A stretch of 50,334 bases of DNA. It comes from Chloroflexota bacterium. GTDB taxonomy: Bacteria; Chloroflexota; Limnocylindria; Limnocylindrales; CSP1-4. The translations under genes and the position numbers were made by a program. The stretch spans positions 1 through 50,334 of the forward strand of contig JAJZRQ010000013.1 in the NCBI GenBank assembly GCA_021802585.1, written 5' to 3'. Position 1 is the first letter of the stretch, and the number at the start of each line of letters is the position of its first letter. The notes beneath the pieces were generated by a model. That model saw only the letters and a program-made list of their open reading frames with translations. It did not search any database and had not been told where the DNA came from. Shown piece after piece: positions 18,339 to 29,781 of this stretch.

Positions 18339-18540
18339 GGCAATTGGCAGCTTGATTCGCTCCTAGCGCCTCCCCTATCGAGGCCGCCCAAGATCAGGCG
18401 CGAGGACGTTGACTCTGCGACACCACGTGCTGGGCCTGAACCCTGCCACCTGGTCGCGAAGGAATGTCGGCGCCCGCGCCATGAGCTCGCCCGGCCCCAA
18501 GCGTTCCCCGCCGGCCCGCCGAACCCGCTACCCTCGACGG

Positions 18541-19239
18541 GTGACCGCCTGGCCGCGCCGCGCCAAGATCGCCTTCGTCGGCTCCCATGGGATCCGCAAG
18601 ACGACGGCTGCGTATGCGTTCGCCCACACGATCCAGCGCGCCGGACGCTCCGTCGAGTTCGCCCGCGAGGTCGTCCGGGACAACCCGCTTGGGATCAACG
18701 AGTCGGCGACCGGCGAGGCCCAGCTGTGGGTCCTCGTCAGCCAGGTCCGCCAGGAGCTGGAGCTCGCCCCGAAGGCCGAGGTCCTCGTCACGGACCGCGG
18801 CGTCGTCGACAACTACGCGTACTACCTCCGCGCCTGCGGGGGCGTCGACCGGTTCGACATCGAGCCCCTCGTGCGGAACTGGGGCAGCACGTACGACCTC
18901 GTCGTCCGCCTCCTGCCGGACATCCCACTCCGGGAGGACGGGGTCCGGACGACGAACAACGCCTTCCGCGACCTCATCGAGGGGATCCTCGACACGGTCC
19001 TCCCCGGGTTCGTCCGGCCGGAGCGGCTCGTGACCCTGCCGGCCTCCGCGATCACCGACTCGTTCGACTGGTGGCCGCTCGCCGAGCGGCTCGCCGCGAT
19101 CGTCGACGCGCCGCTCCTCGCGGAGGACGTCGAGGCAGCCCCCCGGCCGCGCGCGCGGCGGCGGACGCCCGTCGTCCGCCCCGGCGGGGCCGAGATGCAG
19201 CTCGACCTCGACCTCCCGCCGACGCGCCCGCCGGGCTGA
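18541..19239 (+). CDS. P-loop nucleotide kinase-like ATPase (AAA/thymidylate-kinase-like)
   Basis: KIAFVGSHGIRKTTAAYAFAH (Walker A), VLVTDRGVVDNYAYY; GTG start 6 nt after TACCCT; C-terminal QLDLDL. Confidence 0.75.
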   Translation: MTAWPRRAKIAFVGSHGIRKTTAAYAFAHTIQRAGRSVEFAREVVRDNPLGINESATGEAQLWVLVSQVRQELELAPKAEVLVTDRGVVDNYAYYLRACGGVDRFDIEPLVRNWGSTYDLVVRLLPDIPLREDGVRTTNNAFRDLIEGILDTVLPGFVRPERLVTLPASAITDSFDWWPLAERLAAIVDAPLLAEDVEAAPRPRARRRTPVVRPGGAEMQLDLDLPPTRPPG

Positions 19240-19362
19240 GATCGCCGCCCCGCCGCCTCGCGTGGCCCGCGCCGGCCGGCCCCGGGGGCGCCGTCGGCCG
19301 AGCCGGACATCCTGCGCTACGCTCCGGTCGATGCGCCCACCCGGCGCCCACGGAGCCCGAAG

Positions 19363-19944
19363 ATGTCCCTCCTCCAGCGCCTGTTCCGAGGCGGCCCCCC
19401 GCCGGACGAGTCCCCCGCGCCGTCCGCCCCGCCGGACCTCGCGGACAGCGAGACGGCCACCGTCCGCAAGATCGTCGCCCAGCTCGACGCGATGCCGCCG
19501 GATCGCGCCCGGCTCCTCGCCGGGGCCGCGTACGTCGTGAGCCGCGCCGCGAACGCCGACCTCGCGATCACCCCGGACGAGGTCGCGCTCATGGAGCGCA
19601 CGCTCATCGAGCGGACCGGCGTGTCGGAGGCGGAGGCCGTCGTCATCGTCGAGATCGCGCGGCAGCAGGCGCGCCTCTTCGGGTCCACGGAGGATTACCT
19701 CGTGACCCGCGAGTTCAAGCGGGTCTCCACGCCCGAGCAGCGGCTCGGCGTCCTCCGCGCCTGCTTCCTCGTGGCGGCCTCGGATGACGAGATCTCCTCC
19801 CCCGAGAGCGCGGTCCTCAACGAGATCGCGGCCGAGCTCGACGTCGAGCCGGCCGAGCTCGACGCGATCCGCGCGGAGCACCGCGACCAGCTGTCCGTCG
19901 TCCGGGCCGCGCGGGCGATCCGCGCCGCCGAGCCGGGCGCCTGA
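19363..19944 (+). CDS. TerB-like (tellurite resistance TerB fold) protein
   Basis: LLAGAAYVVSRAANADLAITPDEVALMERTLIER...LRACFLVAASDDEISSPESAVLNEIAAEL: duplicated acidic TerB-like helices. Confidence 0.75.
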   Translation: MSLLQRLFRGGPPPDESPAPSAPPDLADSETATVRKIVAQLDAMPPDRARLLAGAAYVVSRAANADLAITPDEVALMERTLIERTGVSEAEAVVIVEIARQQARLFGSTEDYLVTREFKRVSTPEQRLGVLRACFLVAASDDEISSPESAVLNEIAAELDVEPAELDAIRAEHRDQLSVVRAARAIRAAEPGA

Positions 19945-19998
19945 CGGCCGGGGCCGGGCGCCGGACGCGGGCGGCGACGATCCGCGCGACCGGCGCGG

Positions 19999-22900
19999 TC
20001 AGGCCGGGGCGCCGGCCGCGTCGGGCTCGCCGGCGAGCGCGAGCTCGACGAGCCCCGGGCGCACGCGGCGGGCCACCTCCGCGACGAGCTCCGCGTCGTA
20101 CGCGACGCCGCTCCGGAGCTCCATCGGAAGCGGCGGGCGGCCCGATCCCTGCGGGAGGTGGACGGTGACCCGCGTGGGGCCCGGACGGCCCCGCAGGACG
20201 TCGCGGACCGTCGTCATCGCCGCCGGGAGCTCGTCGGACGGGATCCCCGGGGCGAAGCGGACGTGGAGACGCGCGCCCGGGCCCGCCTCGCGGGGCTGGG
20301 TGGGCCCCGTCGCGCCGGCGAGGGCGGCGGCCCGCGCCTCGTCGGGGAGCGGCGGCTCCTCGCGGTCGGGAGCGACCGCTTCGAGATCGTCCGGCTCGAG
20401 CGAACCCGTGAGCGGCTCCGGCGCGCGCAGCGGCAGCCCGGACGGGGAGCCGGCCCCCGCCACCGGCCCCGCGGACCGCACGGGCGGTCCCCCGGGTCCC
20501 GCGCCCCGGCGGATCGGCGACGTCGCGGGCTGCCCGGCGGGCGGGCCGCGCCGCGGCACCGGCGCGCCGTTCGGGCCGCCGTTCCCGTGCCCGTTCCCGT
20601 GCCCGTTCCCGTGCCCGTTCCCGTTCGCCCCGGAACGCCCGCGCGGGCGGCCCCGGTCGGCGGCCGCGACCTCCGTGGCGAACGCCTCCTCGCCGCTCGC
20701 CGATGCCGCGTCGAAATCGCGGACGAGGTCGGCGAGGAGCGACACCTCCTCCCCGCGATGGTCGATCCGGCCGGCGACGAGGAGGATCGCGCCCTCCTGC
20801 CATGTCGGGCCCGTCTGCTCGTAGAGCTTCGGGAAGACGATGACCTCGACCGAGCCCTGAAGGTCCTCGAGGGTCGCCACCGCCATCGTCGCCCGGGCCT
20901 TCGTCACGACCGAGCGGACGCCGGTGACGACCCCGCCGACGACGACCCGCTGGCCGTCGAGGGACTCGTCCCGCAGCTCCCCCGAATACGCGGTCACGAA
21001 CCGCCCGATCCGCTCCGCCACCTCGCCGAGGGGGTGGTCGGACAGGTAGAGGCCGAGGAGCTCCTTCTCCCAGCGGAGCCGCTCCCGAACCGCGACCTCC
21101 GTCGCGGAGGGCAGCGGTGCCTCGAGGGACGCCGGCTCCGCGGCGAGGTCGAAGAAGCTGATCTGGCCGGACGCCCGCTCGCGCTGGTCGGCCTGCGCCG
21201 CGGCGAGGACGTCGTCGAGGGCGAGGAGGAGCTGGGCCGGGTGGCCGAGGGCGCTGAGCGCGCCGACCTTCACGAGCGACTCCAGGACCCGCTTGTTCGC
21301 GAGGCGGAGGTCGACCCGGCCGCAGAAGTCGGCGAAGGAGCGGAACGGGCCGCCGTCCTCCCGGGCGGCGATGATCGACTCGATCGCCCCCTGCCCGACG
21401 TTCTTCACGGCGAGGAGACCGAAGCGGATCGCGTCGCCCTCGACGGTGAACTCGAGGTGGCTGGCGTGGACGTCGGGCGGCAGGACCGCGATCCCGAGGC
21501 GCCGGCACTCGGCGACCGCGGCGGCGACCTTCTCGGCGTTGTCGCGGAAGGCGGTGAGGACGCTCGTCATGTACTCGACGGTGTAGTTCGCCTTGAGGTA
21601 CGCGGTCTGGTACGCGACGAGGCCGTACGTCGTCGCGTGGGCCTTGTTGAATCCGTAGCGCTCGAACGGCTCGAAGGCCTTGAAGACGGCGTCGATCGTC
21701 TCCGGCCGGACGCCGCGCTCGGCGGCCTGGGTGACGAACTTGTCCTTCATCGAGCGGAGGACGCTCGACTTCTTCTTCCGGATCGCGTAGCCGAGCGTGT
21801 CGGCCTCGGGGCCGCTGAAGCCGCCGAGCGCGGTCGCGGCGGCCATGATGTCCTCCTGGTAGACGAAGATCCCGTGGGTCCGCTCGAGGAACGGCTCGAG
21901 GAGCGGGTGGAGGTACGTCACCTTCTCCTGGCCGTGCTTCCGGCGGATGTACGCGGGGATGTTGTCCATGGGGCCCGGGCGGTAGAGGGCCACCATCGCC
22001 GCGAGGTCGTAGACCGACGTCGGGCGGAGCTCGCGGATGTAGCGCCGCATCCCCGCCGACTCCAGCTGGAACACGCCGGTCGTCTCGCCCGAGGCAAGGA
22101 GATCGAACGTCCGCGCGTCGTCGAGCGGGATCGCGTCGAGGTCGATCGCGATTCCCCGGTGCCGCCGGACGAGGTCGACGGCCGCGCGGAGGATCGTGAG
22201 GTTCGAGAGGCCGAGGAAGTCGAACTTCAGGAGCCCGAGGGCCTCGATCCCGTGCATCTCGTACTGGGTCATCGTGGCGTCCGAGTTCGTCGCCTTCTGG
22301 AGCGGCATGAGCTCGGTGAGCGGCTCGCGGCTGATGACGACGCCGGCGGCGTGGGTCGAGGCGTTCCGGGCGACGCCCTCGAGCTGCTTCGCGAAGTCGA
22401 TGATCCGGCGGACGGCCGGGTCGCCCTCGTGCATCTCGCGGAGCTGCGGGCTGATCTCGAGGGCCTCGTCGAGGCGGATCCCGAGCTGGTTCGGGACCGC
22501 TTTCGCGATCCGGTCGACGTCGCCGTAGGAGTGGCCGAGGACCCGGCCGACGTCGCGGATCGCGGCCCGGGCGAGCATCGTCCCGAAGGTGATGATCTGG
22601 GCGACGTGGTCGGCGCCGTACTTCCGGGTGACGTAGCTGATCACCTCGTCACGGCGGCCGTCCTCGAAGTCGACGTCGATGTCGGGCATCGTCACCCGGT
22701 CGGGGTTGAGGAACCGCTCGAACGGGAGCTGGTAGTGGATCGGGTCGACCGGGGTGATCCCGAGGGTGAACGTGACGATCGAACCCGGCGCGCTCCCCCG
22801 GCACGTCGTCTGGATCCCCTGCTCGCGGGCGAACCGGACGAAGTCGGCGACGATGAGGAAGTACCCCGCGTACCCCATCCGGTTGATGACGCCGAGCTCG

Positions 22901-23880
22901 TAGTCGAGGCGGGCGGCGAGCTCCGGGGTCACGGTCCCGTAGCGGCGCTCGAGGCCCCGCTCGCACTCCTTCCGCAGCCAGCTCTCGACGGTCTCGCCCT
23001 CGGGCACCGGGAAGTGCGGGATCCGGAGCTGGTTCAGGGGGAGCCGGAGGTCGATCATCTCGGCGATCCGCCGCGTGGTGCGGTACGCCTCGCGCTGGTC
23101 CGGGAAGAGGGCCGCCATCTCGGCCGCGGACTTCAGGTAGAACTCCGGCGTCTCGAACTTCAGGCGCCCCGGCGTGTCGAGGTTGCTCCCCGTCCCGACG
23201 CAGAGGAGGACGTCGTGCGCCTCCGCCTGCGCCTTGTGGACGTAGTGGAGGTCGTTCGTCACGACAAGGGGCAGCCCGGTCTCGCCGGCGAGCCGGAGGA
23301 GCTTCGGGTTGAGGGCCGCCTGCTCCGGGAGGCCGTGGTCCTGGAGCTCGAGGAAGAAGCCGTCCTTCCCGAAGATCTCCCCGTACTCCCCGGCGATCCG
23401 CCGGGCGAGCTCCCGGTCGTCGACCTCGAGCGCCTTCGCGACCTCGCCGCCGAGGCAGGCCGAGAGGCCGATGAGGCCCTCCGCGTGGCGGGCGAGGTGC
23501 TCCCGATCGATCCGGGGCTTGTAGTAGTAGCCCTCGAGGTGGGCGTCGGTGAGGAGCCGGGTGAGGTTGCGGTAGCCGACGAGGTCCTTCGCGAGGAGGA
23601 CGAGGTGGTAGGGCTGGGCGTCGGCCTTGCCCTCCTTGTCCCGCATCGAGCGGCGCGCGACGTACGTCTCCACGCCGATGATCGGCTTGATCCCCTTCGC
23701 CTGGGCGGCCTGGTAGAAGGCCACCGCGCCGTAGAGCGCGCCGTGGTCGGTGATGGCGAGGGAGTCGAAGCCGAGCCGTTCCGCCTCGTCGACGAGGTCG
23801 CCGATCCGGCCGAGGCCGTCGAGGAGGGAGAACTCGGAGTGGACGTGGAGGTGCGTGAAGTCGTTGGGGGCGAGCGTCAC
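19999..23880 (-). CDS. dnaE: DNA polymerase III alpha subunit
   Basis: GTG start; VTLAPNDFTHLHVHSEFSLLDGLGRIGDLV PHP domain; PDIDVDFEDGRRDEVISYV, GRDEVI-type polymerase motifs, C-terminal OB fold. Confidence 0.98.
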   Translation of the reverse strand: MTLAPNDFTHLHVHSEFSLLDGLGRIGDLVDEAERLGFDSLAITDHGALYGAVAFYQAAQAKGIKPIIGVETYVARRSMRDKEGKADAQPYHLVLLAKDLVGYRNLTRLLTDAHLEGYYYKPRIDREHLARHAEGLIGLSACLGGEVAKALEVDDRELARRIAGEYGEIFGKDGFFLELQDHGLPEQAALNPKLLRLAGETGLPLVVTNDLHYVHKAQAEAHDVLLCVGTGSNLDTPGRLKFETPEFYLKSAAEMAALFPDQREAYRTTRRIAEMIDLRLPLNQLRIPHFPVPEGETVESWLRKECERGLERRYGTVTPELAARLDYELGVINRMGYAGYFLIVADFVRFAREQGIQTTCRGSAPGSIVTFTLGITPVDPIHYQLPFERFLNPDRVTMPDIDVDFEDGRRDEVISYVTRKYGADHVAQIITFGTMLARAAIRDVGRVLGHSYGDVDRIAKAVPNQLGIRLDEALEISPQLREMHEGDPAVRRIIDFAKQLEGVARNASTHAAGVVISREPLTELMPLQKATNSDATMTQYEMHGIEALGLLKFDFLGLSNLTILRAAVDLVRRHRGIAIDLDAIPLDDARTFDLLASGETTGVFQLESAGMRRYIRELRPTSVYDLAAMVALYRPGPMDNIPAYIRRKHGQEKVTYLHPLLEPFLERTHGIFVYQEDIMAAATALGGFSGPEADTLGYAIRKKKSSVLRSMKDKFVTQAAERGVRPETIDAVFKAFEPFERYGFNKAHATTYGLVAYQTAYLKANYTVEYMTSVLTAFRDNAEKVAAAVAECRRLGIAVLPPDVHASHLEFTVEGDAIRFGLLAVKNVGQGAIESIIAAREDGGPFRSFADFCGRVDLRLANKRVLESLVKVGALSALGHPAQLLLALDDVLAAAQADQRERASGQISFFDLAAEPASLEAPLPSATEVAVRERLRWEKELLGLYLSDHPLGEVAERIGRFVTAYSGELRDESLDGQRVVVGGVVTGVRSVVTKARATMAVATLEDLQGSVEVIVFPKLYEQTGPTWQEGAILLVAGRIDHRGEEVSLLADLVRDFDAASASGEEAFATEVAAADRGRPRGRSGANGNGHGNGHGNGHGNGGPNGAPVPRRGPPAGQPATSPIRRGAGPGGPPVRSAGPVAGAGSPSGLPLRAPEPLTGSLEPDDLEAVAPDREEPPLPDEARAAALAGATGPTQPREAGPGARLHVRFAPGIPSDELPAAMTTVRDVLRGRPGPTRVTVHLPQGSGRPPLPMELRSGVAYDAELVAEVARRVRPGLVELALAGEPDAAGAPA
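20579..20626. repeat. 12-bp tandem repeat (ccgttcccgtgc) in the dnaE 3' region
   Basis: Three perfect copies plus a partial one; encodes NGNGHGNGHGNGHGNGG linker. Confidence 0.9.
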
Positions 23881-24011
23881 GGGAGGCAATGGTACCCGCC
23901 GCGACCCGTCGCCGCCCGCGGGCACCCGGCCACCTCGGTCGACCGGGGGGCGGTCTCGGGGGCCGCGTCGGTCGGCGGACCGCCTGCCGACACTGGGGTA
24001 GGCTGGCCGCG

Positions 24012-24398
24012 ATGGACCCCTCCGACCCTGACCGCCGCGAGCCTGACCTGTTCGACACCGCCCTCGCGGCGGCGATCGAGCGGCTCCCCGCGGCGTACCG
24101 CGCGCAGCTCGCCACCGTCGCGATCGTCGTCGCCGACGAGCCGTCGCCCGAGGAGCTGGCTGCAGTCGGCGCGGGGATGCTCCTCGGGCTCTACCGCGGC
24201 GTGCCCCGGACGGCGCCCGGGGCGAGCCACGCCGCCGTGCCGAGCGTCATCACCCTCTACCGGGGGCCGCTCGCCCGCGTGTACCGGGCCCCGGACGCCC
24301 TCGCCGCGGGCGTCGAGGAGACGCTCCGCCACGAGCTCGCCCACCACCTCGGGATCTCGGATCGGCGCCTCGGCGAGCTCCACCGCGGCGAGCGCTGA
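24012..24398 (+). CDS. Zincin-like metallopeptidase family protein
   Basis: LPAAYRAQLATVAIVVADEPSPEEL...VITLYRGPLARVY...LRHELAHHLGISDRRLGEL (HExxHxxG). Confidence 0.88.
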   Translation: MDPSDPDRREPDLFDTALAAAIERLPAAYRAQLATVAIVVADEPSPEELAAVGAGMLLGLYRGVPRTAPGASHAAVPSVITLYRGPLARVYRAPDALAAGVEETLRHELAHHLGISDRRLGELHRGER

Positions 24399-24481
24399 CG
24401 CCCGCCTCGTTCCCTGCGGACTTCCTGGTGCCACGCCCCCGGGAGATTCGCGCCCGCGGAGCCCGACGCGGCAGGAGCCCG

Positions 24482-25540
24482 TCAGCCGGACGCCGCGATC
24501 GCCTCGACGAGGAGGTCGACGAAGCGGCCACGGTCGATGTCGACCCCGGCCTCGACGTTCGCGGGCAGCCCGCGGAGGCCTTCGCGGTCGGCGACGGTCC
24601 GGCCCCGGGTGAGGTCTCCCGCCGTCTCGACATCGACGCGGAGGAGCTCCGTCGTCACGAGGCCGGGGACCGCGAGGTGCGCGACGGCGACGGCGTCGTG
24701 GATCGGCGAGCCGTCCCAGCCGTAGCGGCGGCGATGGTAGGCCGCGAAGAAGCGGAGGAGGTCGGCCCAGACCCGCCCGAGCCGCGTGCCGAGCGCGTCG
24801 AGGCGGGCGACGTCGGGCTCGAGGAAGAGGGCCCGGTGCGTGACGTCGAGGCCCATCATGGAGACCGGGATCCCGCTCCCGAGGACGATCGCCGCCGCCT
24901 CCGGGTCCTGCCAGGCGTTGAACTCGGCCGACGCGGTCGTGTTCCCCGCGCCGAGCGACCCGCCCATGAGGCAGATCCGCTCGATCTCCTCGTGGATCCG
25001 GGGCCGCGCCCGGAGGAGGAGCGCGACGTTCGTGAGGGGCCCGGTGGCGACGAGCGTGACCGGTCGGTCGGAGGCGGCGATGAGGGCCTCCGTGAGGGCG
25101 AGCGCCCCCTCCGCCCGCGGCGCCATCCGGGGCTCGGGGAGGTCCGCCCCGTCGAGGCCGCTCGCCCCGTGGAACTCGACCGGGGTCCACGGCTCGCGGA
25201 GGAGCGCCCGCTCGGCGCCCGCCGCGACGGGCACGTCGTCGCGGTCGAGGAGGGCCAGGACCCGGAGGGCGTTGCGGGTCGTGTTCGCGAGCGGCGAGTT
25301 GCCGCCGACCGTCGTGATCCCGAGGACCCGCAGCTCCGGGCGCGCGAGCGCGAGCGTGATCGCGAGGGCGTCGTCGTGTCCGGGATCGCAGTCGAGGACG
25401 ACCGGTCGGGGCCCGCCACGGGCCCCGACATCCGCGGCGGCGGGCCGCACGGCGGGAGGCGGGGCGGGGACCCGGCCGGCAACCGGCGCGTCCGCGGCGG
25501 GTGCCCGCCCTCCGGCCGGGGCGGCGGCAGGCGTCGCCAT
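24482..25540 (-). CDS. Inosine/uridine-preferring nucleoside hydrolase
   Basis: VVLDCDPGHDDALAITLAL signature, GGNSPLANTTRNAL, SAEFNAWQDPEAAAIVL; Ala/Pro-rich N-terminal extension. Confidence 0.95.
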   Translation of the reverse strand: MATPAAAPAGGRAPAADAPVAGRVPAPPPAVRPAAADVGARGGPRPVVLDCDPGHDDALAITLALARPELRVLGITTVGGNSPLANTTRNALRVLALLDRDDVPVAAGAERALLREPWTPVEFHGASGLDGADLPEPRMAPRAEGALALTEALIAASDRPVTLVATGPLTNVALLLRARPRIHEEIERICLMGGSLGAGNTTASAEFNAWQDPEAAAIVLGSGIPVSMMGLDVTHRALFLEPDVARLDALGTRLGRVWADLLRFFAAYHRRRYGWDGSPIHDAVAVAHLAVPGLVTTELLRVDVETAGDLTRGRTVADREGLRGLPANVEAGVDIDRGRFVDLLVEAIAASG

Positions 25541-25557
25541 GCCGCTCCCCTCCCCGC

Positions 25558-26825
25558 TCACTCCTTGCGGTACGGCTTGCCGTCGGCGGCCGGGGCCCGG
25601 ACCCGCCCGACGAGGCCTGCCACGACGATGATCGTCACGATGTAGGGGGTCATGAGGAGGAACTCCGACGGGATCGGCACGGCGAGGATCGAGAGCCGGG
25701 CCTGGAGCGAGTCGGCGAAGCCGAAGATCAGGCTCGCGAGGAACGCCCCGATCGGGTTCCAGCCGCCGAAGATCATCGCGGCGAGGCCGATGAAGCCGCG
25801 CCCGGCCGACATGTTCTGGTCGAAGCTGCCGGTCGAGCCGATCGTGAGGTACGCGCCGCCGATCCCGGCGACGACCCCCGCGAGGACGACGTTCGTGTAG
25901 CGGATCCGCAGGACGTCGATCCCCACGGTGTCGGCCGCCTTGGGGTGCTCCCCCACCGCCCGGACCCGGAGCCCCCACCGGGTGCGGAAGAGGGCGACCT
26001 GGATCGCGATGACGAGGAGGAACATCCCGTACACGAAGACGTTGTGGTTGAACAGGATCGGCCCGACGATCGGGATGTCGGAGAGGATCGGGATCGCGAA
26101 CGGCGTGAGGCGCGGCGGGTTGTTCAGCTCGAGGTTCGTCTGGAGGACGCGGGCGGAGAGGAAGCTCGTGATCCCGAGCGAGAAGATGTTGATGACCGTG
26201 CCGGCGATGATCTGGTCGACGTAGTAGCGGATCGCGAGGACTGCGAGGACCCACGCGAGCGCGGCCCCGACGAGGGCGGCGCCGAGCACGCCGAGCCACG
26301 GGTTCGTCGCGATGCTCCCGACGACGGCGCCCGTGAAGGCCCCCGCGAGGAGCATCCCCTCGATCGCGATGTTCACGACGCCGGCTCGCTCGCAGAGGAG
26401 GCCGGAGAGGGCCGCGAAGGTGATCGGCGTGGCCCGCTGGACGGTCGTCTGGAGGATCCCCACGAGGGACACGGACTTGCCGGCGGTCGCCCACGTGAGG
26501 AACGCGAACGTGAAGGCGAGGGCGACGAGCCCGAGGACGACCGCCCACCGGATCCCGAAGCCGCGGACGAGCTGGACCGCACCGGAGAACCCGCAGAACG
26601 CGGCGAGGACCCAGGCGGTCGTCGCGCTCGGAAGGATGAGGTCGGGGAGCTTGACCGCCGGGCTCGGCCCGAGGTTGAGTCCGAAGGTCGAGCTGGCGCC
26701 GTCCGGGACGTTCGTGAAGATGACCGCGATGGCCGCGGCGAGGAGGAGGTAGACGATCCCGAGGACGCGCTGGCGGGTCACCCCCTGGGCGCGGGCGGCC
26801 GGGCCGACCGCGACGGCCGCGGCGC

Positions 26826-26829
<4 letters not shown>
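25558..26829 (-). CDS. Nucleoside ABC transporter permease (NupQ/YufQ-like)
   Basis: LCERAGVVNIAIEGMLLAGAFTGAVVGS and multi-TM pattern; GTG start overlaps upstream permease stop. Confidence 0.9.
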
Positions 26830-28111
<1,282 letters not shown>

Positions 28112-28115
<4 letters not shown>

Positions 28116-29692
28116 GCCTCTCCCTCCGTCGTCCCGGCGGCCATCGCCGCGCCGGGGCTCGCCCCGTTCCGCGCGGCGCCCGCGCCCGCCTCGCCGGACC
28201 CGCCCATGAGGAGCCCGAGCCGCTCGGGCGTCGCCTCGGCGGGGTCGAGGATGTCGACGATCCGGCCCTGGTACATGACGGCGATCCGGTCGCCGAGGGC
28301 GAGGATCTCGTCGAGCTCGGTGGAGACGATGACGACCGCGGTCCCCTCGTCGCGCTTCTCGACGATCCGGCGATGGATGTACTCGATCGAGCCGACGTCG
28401 AGGCCGCGGGTCGGCTGCGCCGCGACGAGGAGCCGAAGCGGCCGGCTGAACTCGCGGGCGACGATGACCTTCTGCTGGTTGCCGCCCGAGAGATTCCCGA
28501 CGTCGTTGAAGATCGTCGGGGTCCGGACGTCGTACTGCCCGACGAGCTCGGTCGCGGTCGCGAGGATCGCGTCCCGCTTCAGCTGGAGGCCGTCGGAGAA
28601 CGGCTTCAGGTAGTACGAGTTGAGGATGAGGTTCTCGGCGACCGTGAAGCCGGTGACGAGGCCCTCCTCGAGGCGGTCCTCCGGGACGTGCCCCACGCCG
28701 GCCGCCATGACCCGCCGCGGCTCGAGCCGCAGGAGCCGGCCGCCGATCTCCACCTCGCCGGCGATCGCTGTCCGCATCCCGGTGATCGCCTCGACGAGCT
28801 CGGTCTGGCCGTTCCCCTGGACGCCGGCCACCGCGACGATCTCGCCGGCCCGGACGGTGAGGTCGACGCCCGCGACCGCCACATGCCCGCGGTCGTCGAG
28901 GACGGTGAGGCCGCGCACCTCGAGGACCGGCTCGCCCGGTCGCGCCTCCGGCTTCGTCACCTGGAGCTGGACCGGCCGGCCGACCATCATCCGCGCGAGC
29001 TCGTTCTCGTCCGTCTCGGCCGGCAGCGTCGTCCCCACGACCTTGCCGCGGCGGAGGACCGTGATCCGGTCGGCGATCTCGAGGACCTCGTTGAGCTTGT
29101 GGGTGATGAAGATGATCGAGGTCCCTGCCGCGGCGAGCGAGCGCATGACCCCGAACAGCTCCTCGTCCTCCTGCGGCGTGAGGACGGCGGTGGGCTCGTC
29201 GAGGATGAGGACCTCCGAGCGGCGGTAGAGAGCCTTGACGATCTCCACCCGCTGGCGGATGCCGACCGGCAGGTCCTCGACGACCGCGTCGGGTTCGAGG
29301 TGGAAGCCGTGCCGCTCCGAGACCTCGACGATCCGCCGGCGGGCGTCGGGCCGGTCGAGGAACCGGAGCGGGCCGCGTGTGGACTCGATCCCGAGCGTGA
29401 CGTTCTCGGCCACCGTGAAGACGGGGACGAGCATGAAGTGCTGGTGGACCATCCCGATGCCGGCGCGGATCGCGTCGCCGGGCCCCTGGAAGTGGACCGC
29501 CGCGTCGTCGACGAGGACCTCCCCCTCGTCAGGGCGGTAGAGCCCGTAGAGGACGTTCATGAGGGTCGACTTGCCGGCCCCGTTCTCGCCGAGGAGCGCG
29601 TGGATCTCCCCGGGCTGGACGAGGAGGTCGACGCCGTCGTTCGCGATCACGCCGGGGAAGCGCTTGCTGATGCCGCGCAGCTCGAGCTTCAC
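28112..29692 (-). CDS. Nucleoside ABC transporter ATP-binding protein with two ABC domains (NupO/YufO-like)
   Basis: LELRGISKRFPGVIANDGVDLLVQPGEIHALLGENGAGKSTLMNVLYGL...LSGGNQQKVIVAREFSRPLRLLVAAQPTRGLDVG. Confidence 0.93.
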
Positions 29693-29715
29693 GTGCGGTC
29701 GGTCTCCGGTTGCGA

Positions 29716-29748
29716 CGAGCGGCGCCCCCCGGAAGGGGGCGCCGCTCG
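29716..29748 (-). terminator. Intra-operon hairpin between bmpA and the ATPase gene
   Basis: Perfect 14-bp stem CGAGCGGCGCCCCC-CGGAA-GGGGGCGCCGCTCG. Confidence 0.6.
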
Positions 29749-29781
29749 CCAGGACGGGTCTGCGCTCGTCGCGCGAGTGCG

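Noticed and set aside
18339-18540. Right-hand att site for a tRNA-Leu island
   Set aside because: No copy of the tRNA 3' sequence (GTTCGAATCTCCCTCCCGGGACCA) was found by eye downstream of the phosphatase gene.
19262-19540. 92-aa ORF overlapping the TerB-like gene start
   Set aside because: Different frame, Arg/Ser/Pro-rich composition typical of spurious frames.
20579-20626. Possible CRISPR-like array
   Set aside because: Units are contiguous 12-bp repeats with no spacers and lie inside dnaE.
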